Part shown: positions 1 to 4,485 of the stretch, in pieces
Layout: the number at the start of each line of letters is the position of its first letter
Numbering within the stretch: position 1 is the first letter of the stretch
Assembly: GCA_021774995.1 (NCBI GenBank)
Contig: JAJFIM010000366.1
Coordinates: forward strand, 1 to 5,348
DNA from: Alphaproteobacteria bacterium
Lineage (GTDB): Bacteria; Pseudomonadota; Alphaproteobacteria; SMXP01
Direction of reading: 5' to 3'
Length of the DNA: 5,348 nt
Position numbers and translations under genes: made by a program
The notes under the pieces: generated by a model
Seen by the model: only the letters and a program-made list of their open reading frames with translations
Databases searched by the model: none
What the model was told of the DNA's origin: nothing

Positions 1-129
1 CGACATTAGACAATCGCTAAGCGGCAAACTTCTACTGGCTTTGGTATCTTCTATTTTATCAAAACAGGCGCGAAGTTCTTTGATTAAGCCTGGCGCGCTT
101 AAACACTTGCGAAGGAAGTATTTTGACAT
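1..129 (-). CDS. Transposase N-terminus, partial (ISNCY-like DDE type)
   Basis: An open frame begins at the ATG at 129 and runs off the left edge, so only 43 residues are visible. It starts MSKYFLRKCLSAPGL and ends SLPLSDCLMS. The pattern of a short basic leader, then 'LIKELRACFDKI', then 'LPLSDCLMS' matches my memory of the start of ISNCY-type transposases, where a similar segment reads roughly 'PLADCLMSGLAIFGLKYPSL'. The catalytic domain would lie outside the window. A GGTGAGAG stretch just before the ATG could serve as ribosome binding site. The AT-rich 85-base segment upstream is probably the left part of the same insertion sequence. No stop is seen, so it may be intact or broken beyond the edge. 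The open frame is certain; the family assignment is from memory. Confidence 0.62.
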   Translation of the reverse strand, partial: MSKYFLRKCLSAPGLIKELRACFDKIEDTKASRSLPLSDCLMS

Positions 130-410
130 GGCTCTCACCCATAGCTTTAATTTATACTCCTATAATACTGTAATTTAAATGAAAGTTTACGAAAATGTTT
201 TTTTGAAACTCGCCTACATGCCTAATTATGCAAGTGTTTTTTTGTTGGCGGGAATTGCTGCTGAATGAACCAAAAAGTGTCAGCTTCTGCTTTAAATTGC
301 ATTAAATTTCCAGAAACTAGAGGTGTTTTGCCTTTCAGGTGAAAGACGTCCATAAGGAACGATCAACTCTACAGTAAAGAGCGCCGAAGAAAATAGAAAG
401 CAATTTGGAA
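130..410. other. AT-rich gap between two transposase genes
   Basis: I see no convincing gene here. The part at about 130-245 is very AT-rich, with T-runs at about 200-206 and 236-243, and probably carries the promoter and outer end of the insertion sequence that begins at 129; I could not fix its terminal inverted repeat. The part at about 290-410 follows the natural stop of the IS91-type remnant and could include that element's downstream (origin) end. It holds a small CTTTC/GAAAG hairpin with a 4-base loop at about 336-349. A minus-strand frame stays open down to a stop at 292, but this is only the shifted continuation of the transposase remnant. Confidence 0.4.
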
Positions 411-669
411 TCAAAAAGATTCGAAGAGATCGTATGTCTTTGCCGGTGATCGCGCTGGATTTCAGGGTGGCTGCGATAACTTTTATATTCGCGCCACAGT
501 ACGGGCAGTGTTCAATATCGACATCAAACACTCGCTTAAGCAAACGCACCGAACTGATACGCACAGAAGTCGCAGATTGCGGCACATCATCGTTCGTATC
601 AGATGGATTACTTTTATTTTTCTTCTCGCCTGGAATGATCTGCGGGCGCAACTTTGCATTCGGTGCGAG
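411..669 (-). pseudogene. IS91-family transposase remnant, C-terminal part
   Basis: Reading leftward from 669, the frame gives LAPNAKLRPQIIPG, a variable linker, then RLLKRVFDVDIEHCPYCG and IKVIAA. This is the characteristic C-terminal region of IS91-type (Y2 rolling-circle) transposases, including a CPYC half zinc ribbon next to 'DIEHC'. The catalytic tyrosine domain, some 250 or more residues upstream, is absent. After 'SSAIT' (about 445) the original frame turns into unrelated sequence, but the frame shifted by one base reads SPAKTYDLFESF followed by TGA at 411-413. That matches the normal family end (a 'PFDLFQ'-like tail). The usual 15-20 residue segment between these points ('KILTHLGL...') is missing, so an internal deletion removed it and changed the frame. 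The gene is thus broken at both its front and its tail and should be non-functional. Family recognition is from memory but rests on two separate motifs. Confidence 0.8.
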
Positions 670-715
670 CTTATCTAAAATCTCAGGGGCTTTATGCGTT
701 ACGCGATGGATGGGC

Positions 716-798
716 AGGCTTCACCATTCCAAGTGAAACGCCTTGTTCGCAGCCACATACAGGGTTTTTGTGGGGCTGAGGGTTAGAGACCCTCGGCT
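716..798. repeat. Two strong hairpins in a non-coding structured stretch
   Basis: The 144 bases between the IS91 remnant and the methyltransferase stop hold no supported gene. They contain two inverted repeats. The first is AGGCTTCAC (716-724) against GTGAA plus GCCT (733-743), with a 2-base bulge and an 8-base loop. The second is centred on GAGGGT (778-783) and ACCCTC (789-794) with a TAGAG loop, and extends outward to about 774-798 with two G-T wobbles. Neither is followed on the minus strand by a T-run, so the second, although 16 bases past the methyltransferase stop, is not a textbook terminator. The stretch may be the end of a decayed mobile element. Confidence 0.45.
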
Positions 799-813
799 AC
801 CCGATTATGCTAT

Positions 814-1509
814 TTATTTAGCTAAAACCAGAAGTGAATAACCCCCCAACAATCTAACTGCTAAATCTTTATTTACCGAAAAAGCAAAATTTCTCGGGAG
901 TTTCAATAGATTTGCCTTCCATCCTCGGTTTGGCAATTCCAAGGAGCCTGCTGTATAAAAGTAATCGACAATCTCATATCCTGTATCCCGCAAGGTTTCC
1001 AGTGCTGTTTCCTTTGTGAAATAGTGAATATGTCCAACAGATTTTCTGCCTTTGATGATCGGAGAAGAGCGAAGAACTGTTTGCACTGACAAATCGAGTG
1101 GAATATGAAATATTTTATATTCAGCCTTTTCTTTCAGCTTTCTTAAGAAGCCAAAATAGTCTTCAACATGCTCAAAAACATCAATTGCCATCACAATATC
1201 AAAATATACAGCAGTGTCTTCAAGTAAATCTGAAAGTTTAAAGATTAAATTATTTTTTGACTTTTTATTGCATAGCTCAAATGCTTGAGGTGATACCTCA
1301 TAGCCGATAAATTCTTTTTCATCAGCATACTGCTCTGATAGCTGGTTGAGTATTTCCCCCGCCCCACACCCGATTTCACAAATACTTTTCGGATTCAGAG
1401 AGTTTTTCTCGATGATGCTTCTTATCTGCTTCGCTTTCCATGGCGAGTCTTCTGCATGCCATAAAGGATTATTATCAAGGTACGTTCCATCTTCATAGAT
1501 TTGTGTCAT
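814..1509 (-). CDS. Class I SAM-dependent methyltransferase
   Basis: This encodes a cytoplasmic protein of 231 residues from the start chosen here. Motif I, the SAM-binding glycine loop, is ICEIGCGAGE (residues 43-52). The acidic residue that usually contacts the ribose is probably E71 in GYEVS. The segment around MAIDVFEHVED (107-117) is the motif IV region typical of Methyltransf_23/11-type enzymes, and GHIHYFTKETALETL (149-163) is the usual late helix. Length is normal for a single-domain enzyme. The frame is open to 1533 with an eight-residue extension (MHKTMEYL), but the ATG at 1509 has a GGAG six bases upstream and gives an N-terminus (MTQIYEDGTYLDNNP) of the form I expect in homologues. 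The substrate cannot be read from the sequence. Its position beside a glycan locus suggests a sugar or glycolipid methyl acceptor, which is inference. The gene is clearly more AT-rich than the GT4 gene at the other end, hinting at separate origin. Confidence 0.85.
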   Translation of the reverse strand: MTQIYEDGTYLDNNPLWHAEDSPWKAKQIRSIIEKNSLNPKSICEIGCGAGEILNQLSEQYADEKEFIGYEVSPQAFELCNKKSKNNLIFKLSDLLEDTAVYFDIVMAIDVFEHVEDYFGFLRKLKEKAEYKIFHIPLDLSVQTVLRSSPIIKGRKSVGHIHYFTKETALETLRDTGYEIVDYFYTAGSLELPNRGWKANLLKLPRNFAFSVNKDLAVRLLGGYSLLVLAK

Positions 1510-1515
1510 CAGGTA

Positions 1516-1519
1516 CTCC
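1516..1519 (-). promoter_or_regulatory. Ribosome binding site deciding the methyltransferase start
   Basis: GGAG on the minus strand (CTCC at 1516-1519) ends six bases before the ATG at 1507-1509, ideal spacing. The upstream in-frame ATGs at 1533 and 1521 lack a comparable purine run, so the site argues for the shorter protein. Confidence 0.6.
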
Positions 1520-1545
1520 ATAGTTTTATGCATAACGTTTAAGCT

Positions 1546-1574
1546 GAGATATAGCGTCGAGCGAATCGTGACAA
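1546..1574 (-). promoter_or_regulatory. Possible sigma-70 type promoter for the methyltransferase
   Basis: On the minus strand TTGTCA (1569-1574, five of six matches to the -35 consensus) is followed after exactly 17 bases by TATCTC (1546-1551, a weak -10 with the first three positions matching). Transcription would start around 1539, leaving a leader of about 30 bases before the ATG at 1509. An alternative -10 (TATATC) overlaps with 15-base spacing. The position is sensible because an element-filled gap separates this gene from anything upstream, but the -10 match is poor. Confidence 0.28.
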
Positions 1575-1658
1575 GCTATTATTCTGAGGCTCTTTGTTCT
1601 GCTCGTTTGTTTATCGTTAAAAATCTTCGATTGATTTTAATCTCTACTGGGTCTAATT

Positions 1659-1723
1659 CCCCGTTGCTTGCAGCGAACAATTGGAATCCTATCTCTGTTG
1701 ATACTCCGTAGCTTGCTGCGGGG
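1659..1723. repeat. REP-like hairpin pair with CTTG loops
   Basis: Two small palindromes face each other. The left is CGTTG-CTTG-CAGCG (1662-1675) with CCCCG at its outer edge (1659-1663). The right is CCGTAG-CTTG-CTGCGG (1706-1721) with CGGGG at its outer edge (1719-1723). Each stem contains one G-T wobble, the loops are identical, and the outer CCCCG/CGGGG tracts are inverted relative to each other. Two inverted units about 30 bases apart resemble a REP pair (BIME) as spread by REP-associated tyrosine transposases; no such transposase is visible here. The right unit ends seven bases before the MITE-like element. Confidence 0.5.
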
Positions 1724-1730
1724 TTATTCA

Positions 1731-1828
1731 GGGCACCTCTAAAAATTCAATTTCGGCAATAGTGACCTTAAATAATCAAATAGTTACAGATCATTTTCTT
1801 GCGAAATAGGTAATTTTTAGGGGCGCCC
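1731..1828. mobile_element. 98-base MITE-like element with 4-base target duplication
   Basis: The left end reads GGGCACCTCTAAAAATT and the right end, on the minus strand, reads GGGCGCCCCTAAAAATT. With a small gap the similarity continues inward to CAATTTCGGCAA versus CCTATTTCGCAA, giving imperfect terminal inverted repeats of about 28-30 bases. The 98-base unit has no coding capacity. It is flanked by TTCA on both sides (1727-1730 and 1829-1832), consistent with a 4-base target duplication. Small size, inverted ends and duplication make a miniature inverted-repeat element the natural reading. The GGGC...CTAAAAA ends and 4-base duplication recall IS5-group elements, but that parentage is from memory. 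It landed across the stop codon region of the LapD-like fragment, and the duplicated TTCA keeps that TGA. Confidence 0.75.
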
Positions 1829-1829
1829 T

Positions 1830-1973
1830 TCATTTGAACCATGAAGTCACAGAGCGTATTTCGTCAGAGTTGATTTTTGCCATAATAACGCCACCATCGG
1901 TGTCGGTTAGCTGAATAGACTGATAATAACCACGATCAAAAATGGTATTTGTCATGGTTTCAATAATAGGTTG
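1830..1973 (-). pseudogene. Fragment like LapD/MoxY N-terminal periplasmic domain
   Basis: A frame different from the adjoining methyltransferase pseudogene reads QPIIETMTNTIFDRGYYQSI and then QLTDTDGGVIMAKI, with 'SVTSWFK' just before TGA at 1830-1832. The pattern 'IFDRGYY..I.LTD.DG.VI' followed about 15 residues later by a WF pair resembles the LapD_MoxY N-terminal domain found in membrane c-di-GMP receptors with GGDEF and EAL domains. About 47 residues remain; there is no signal anchor, HAMP, GGDEF or EAL part. An ATG at 1955 would give a 41-residue peptide, but I see no ribosome binding site and regard it as a gene shard. The upstream boundary lies near 1970, where methyltransferase similarity stops. 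The assignment is from memory of the family pattern. Confidence 0.45.
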
Positions 1974-2344
1974 GGTGTAGTAAAAAATACATTTTTCGCC
2001 ACACGCAGCATCTCGTTGATAAACATTAGCAGCGCTTCGTCGTTACCAACATGTTCGATAACAACATTGCTGAATACCCAGTCGAATTCGTCATCATCAA
2101 ACGGGAATTTACCTCCCTGGTATGTCACAAATCGTTTGTCTGGGAAAAGATTGTTCATATCACTCAAGTCCTGCACGCCTAATCCGGTATAGCATTAAGG
2201 GTCATATTTAAAGTTCTTAAGAAAATAGTTTCGGCCCGGCATTCCCGCTTATGATTCTGATGACACACCAACATCAAGAACTTTCATCTCTTCCTTACAG
2301 AGTGAGTAGAAATGCTTCAGCTTTTCCTCCCTGGATTTTTTCAT
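1952..2344 (-). pseudogene. Broken class I SAM methyltransferase
   Basis: One frame from the ATG at 2344 to the TGA at 1952-1954 gives 131 codons, interrupted by TAA at 2249-2251 (codon 32) and TAA at 2195-2197 (codon 50). No frameshift is needed. The reading is MKKSREEKLKHFYSL, then MKVLDVGVSSES (motif I region), stop, AGMPGRNYFLKNFKYDP, stop, then the rest, with FPFDDDEFDWVFSNVVIEHVG (motif IV; final V/G of the run at about codons 80-100) and NVFFTTPN near the end. These are familiar from Methyltransf_11-type enzymes of roughly 200-250 residues in sugar-modification clusters. Similarity ends at TTPN (about 1970); the C-terminal half is missing, replaced by the LapD-like fragment. Two nonsense codons plus truncation make it a pseudogene. 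A GTG at 2176 could restart a 74-residue piece, but that would lack the SAM-binding loop. It is not a copy of the intact methyltransferase at 814-1509. Confidence 0.82.
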
Positions 2345-2349
2345 AACTT

Positions 2350-2508
2350 TGGATCTAATCCATTAACTGAACCACTACCGACTAAAGTCGGTAGGTTCGG
2401 TATTGCTGGCTAAAGCCAGCTTTGTTTAGTAAGCGCGCTCTGCACGCAGTTTCTTGACTTTACCGCATGAATACGGTGGTTTTAAACCAATGTCGACCTA
2501 TGGTCGAC
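2350..2508. repeat. Regularly spaced array of six different hairpins
   Basis: Consecutive palindromes, plus strand: TGGAT-CTA-ATCCA (2350-2362, weakest); CTACCGAC-TAAA-GTCGGTAG (2375-2394, 8-pair stem); GCTGGC-TAAA-GCCAGC (2405-2420); GCGCGC-TCT-GCACGC (2433-2447, one wobble); ACCGCA-TGAA-TACGGT (2462-2477, one wobble); GTCGACC-TAT-GGTCGAC (2492-2508, 7 pairs). Centres lie at about 2356, 2384.5, 2412.5, 2440, 2469.5 and 2500, so steps are 27.5-30.5 bases. Stems differ in sequence but geometry is kept: 5-8 pairs, loops of 3-4 bases, spacers of 10-14 bases. The array fills most of the gap between the sulfotransferase stop and the methyltransferase pseudogene start. It is not a CRISPR, because the repeats are not identical. 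Candidates are a structured RNA, an orphan IS200/IS605-type element end, or a hairpin family under recombination. Confidence 0.7.
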
Positions 2509-2563
2509 TTTATGACAATAAAAACATAGAGCCTCCTGTACGTTCCAACAATGAATAGATCGC

Positions 2564-3499
2564 TCAAATATCCCAAGGCGTATTTTTTATATCAACCAAT
2601 GCTTGCAATGCACCGATACTTGGCCTGTAATATTCCTTGAGCCTACAGCGACTCTCATCTGACATCTCATCGTATCCTTCCCTGGCTTGATTAGTCTTCT
2701 TATACAAGCTCACCATGAACTGCTTCAGTTTGGGCCTATGCCGCAAAAAGGGTTCAGACTTCACATTAAAATTGATCGCTATTTTGTGCAGCCATTTCAC
2801 CTTACTCTCGTAAGTAACATTGATCTTCCTAAAGTTGTAACCGTCGAAATGGTCTGGAGAGATTTCAAGAAACTGGCATAGTTCGCGCATAAAACCGACT
2901 ACATCACGATTCATGTCTTCGAAAAACATCACCTTGATTTGGCTCTCTGGAAACTGCTGGTAATAGTGTTCAAGATAATCGGCATAACGACCAAAACTGA
3001 TCACTTTTAGATACCATTCGCCAATGCCCAGTTCAGCAGGAGTTTTCTGCCCGGAGTCATAGGCGACGCACTTGTCGATGTACTCCTCAAAACTTAAGTC
3101 CGCGCTGAGATTCAGCTTGCCAACATGAAAGTTGAACGAAGAGTACATCCGGTCTACGGGGTCTCTCAAAATAAATAGCAATCTAGTTTGTGGTAACAAC
3201 GCATTAATGCGTGCAGCAACTTCTTCTCCGCCACCAAGATAACCCGGTGACGCTTCCATCACGATCGGCACCTCATCGGCGCAGTCTTCAAAATATCTTG
3301 CATAATTAACGACATCTTTTTCGCGATCACCAGAATATAAATTACGGAAGAAATCTGTCTCTTTGACAGACGAGCCACAAACCGAGGGGTGTGTGCTCAA
3401 ATAGGTAAACATCGAGGTTGTGCCGGCCTTTTCAGTGCCAGCGAGAATGAAGTTGGCCAAACCGGCCCGGGATTTCACTTTCATATATATGCACACCAT
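2564..3499 (-). CDS. PAPS-dependent sulfotransferase
   Basis: The 311-residue product belongs to the sulfotransferase superfamily (Sulfotransfer_1 type), which moves the sulfuryl group of PAPS to a hydroxyl or amino group. The 5'-phosphosulfate loop is FILAGTEKAGTTSMFTYL (residues 17-34), with K24 and the GTTS run binding the phosphate. KETDFF (46-51) corresponds to the position where heparan-type N-sulfotransferases have their catalytic glutamate. The 3'-phosphate motif is LRDPVDRMYSSF (111-122). Length is normal and no membrane segment is visible, so it should act in the cytosol. The start is uncertain: the ATG at 3499 lacks a clear Shine-Dalgarno site, and the ATG at residue 6 (3484) is equally plausible. 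It lies 132 bases after the WecG-type gene, so it may have its own promoter. The neighbourhood suggests it sulfates a surface glycan or its precursor; a lipid or small-molecule acceptor cannot be excluded. Confidence 0.88.
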   Translation of the reverse strand: MVCIYMKVKSRAGLANFILAGTEKAGTTSMFTYLSTHPSVCGSSVKETDFFRNLYSGDREKDVVNYARYFEDCADEVPIVMEASPGYLGGGEEVAARINALLPQTRLLFILRDPVDRMYSSFNFHVGKLNLSADLSFEEYIDKCVAYDSGQKTPAELGIGEWYLKVISFGRYADYLEHYYQQFPESQIKVMFFEDMNRDVVGFMRELCQFLEISPDHFDGYNFRKINVTYESKVKWLHKIAINFNVKSEPFLRHRPKLKQFMVSLYKKTNQAREGYDEMSDESRCRLKEYYRPSIGALQALVDIKNTPWDI

Positions 3500-3631
3500 T
3501 CTTGAATAGAGGAGAATTAAATCTAATGCTTAAATACAAAAACCAGATATCATGGTGCATGAATGCCACTATTTATTCATATAGCGCTAGATTTTAAATA
3601 TGCCACACATAAATTAAAATAATAGACTAAA
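3500..3631. other. AT-rich gap before the sulfotransferase
   Basis: This 132-base stretch is much richer in A and T than the genes on either side. I find no gene, no strong terminator and no convincing promoter hexamer pair. An imperfect inverted repeat (TGGTGCAT and ATGCCACT, 3553-3569) lies in the middle. It is the likely place for a separate sulfotransferase promoter and may mark a join between gene blocks. Confidence 0.35.
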
Positions 3632-4429
3632 TTATTCACGATCACGTGATCCTTCTTCTAAATTAACCATAAGCGATTCTTCCTGCAAAAACTTTTTGCC
3701 TCGCAAACGCCGCCATAATGCTCGAATGATAAATACCGGATTTCCCAAAATATAACGGACAAACATCCTTTTCGGTTCTATGATAAAACGAAATAGCCAT
3801 TCTAAGCCAAGATTACGTACGCGTTGTGGCGCACGTGGCATAGTGCCAGAATAGAAGTCAAACAACGCCCCCACTCCAAGCAAAACAGGGACACGCAACC
3901 CATCGGCATTACGAGCGACCCAAAACTCCTGCATAGGCACTCCCATCGCCACAAAAAGGATTTGCGCGCCACTGTCATTGATGGCCTTGACCATGTCCAC
4001 TTCATCGCCCAAGCTAAAGTAGCCATCATTAATCCAGACAATCTTCAAGTCAGGGAATTGACTTCTCATATTGTCCGCACAGCGCTGCGCTACACCCGGG
4101 CGGGCACCTAGCAGCGCAAGTTTAATCCCTGCAATTGCGGCATCACGGCAAATTAGTGGAAACAGATCCGTTCCGTTGACATTATCCTTGAGTGAAAAAC
4201 CCGCTAGCCTAGAGGCCAACCGCATTCCACTACCATCTGCAAATAACGAATCACCATCTTGCAATACACCAAGATAGTTCGCATCCAAGGCAGCTGTATT
4301 AATACAATGGGCGTTGACGAAATAGACTTTCCGCCGCACACTTAACTCGGCATCGCGAACGATACCTGCGCTCGCTTCGTCAAGTATAATATCCTCTATA
4401 TCCAGTCCGAATAAAGAAATATAGCTCAT
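3632..4429 (-). CDS. WecG/TagA/CpsF family glycosyltransferase (GT26)
   Basis: The 265-residue protein carries the whole family signature: VYFVNAHCINTAALD (35-49), LFADGSGMRLASRLAG (62-77) with the conserved aspartate D65 proposed as catalytic base in TagA, VNGTDLFP (84-91), LLGARPGVA (106-114), VAMGVPMQEFW (160-170) and the C-terminal GLEWLFRFIIEPKRMFVRY (208-226), the arginine- and aromatic-rich appendage that holds these enzymes on the membrane. Relatives (WecG, TagA, GumM) transfer a sugar from a nucleotide donor to an undecaprenyl-diphosphate-linked acceptor on the cytoplasmic face. Donor and acceptor are not readable here. The last 20 residues form a charged tail of unknown role. The ATG at 4429 has only a weak GAAGTG eight bases upstream. 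The gene starts 56 bases after the GT4 stop, so the two are probably co-transcribed. Confidence 0.92.
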   Translation of the reverse strand: MSYISLFGLDIEDIILDEASAGIVRDAELSVRRKVYFVNAHCINTAALDANYLGVLQDGDSLFADGSGMRLASRLAGFSLKDNVNGTDLFPLICRDAAIAGIKLALLGARPGVAQRCADNMRSQFPDLKIVWINDGYFSLGDEVDMVKAINDSGAQILFVAMGVPMQEFWVARNADGLRVPVLLGVGALFDFYSGTMPRAPQRVRNLGLEWLFRFIIEPKRMFVRYILGNPVFIIRALWRRLRGKKFLQEESLMVNLEEGSRDRE

Positions 4430-4485
4430 GATATTTTCACTTCAATAGTTGGCTGCGTTCATAGTCGTGAAATATTTTACAATTT

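Noticed and set aside
292..651. A 119-residue minus-strand protein starting at TTG 651
   Set aside because: Its first 69 residues are the C-terminal part of an IS91-type transposase without its front, and the rest is out of frame with the real transposase end at 411. It is a by-product of a deletion.
434..736. Plus-strand open frame of 100 codons
   Set aside because: It is antisense to the transposase remnant, with no family pattern and no ribosome binding site.
774..798. Rho-independent terminator of the methyltransferase
   Set aside because: Strong stem at a fitting distance, but the minus strand continues with CCACAAAAACCC and has no T-run.
1952..2176. Functional 74-residue methyltransferase starting at GTG 2176
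   Set aside because: It lacks the SAM-binding loop, which lies upstream of two in-frame stops, and it is cut at its C-terminus.
2350..2508. CRISPR array
   Set aside because: The period (about 29 bases) includes both stem and spacer, no repeat sequence is shared between units, and no cas genes are visible.
2492..2508. Rho-independent terminator after the sulfotransferase
   Set aside because: The 7-pair stem is good, but on the minus strand it is followed by ATTGGTTT, not a T-run, and it sits over 50 bases past the stop as one member of the array.
3824..4277. Plus-strand open frames opposite the GT26 gene, and a minus-strand frame at 3802-4041
   Set aside because: The GT26 frame carries a full set of conserved motifs; the others are shadows with no recognisable protein pattern.
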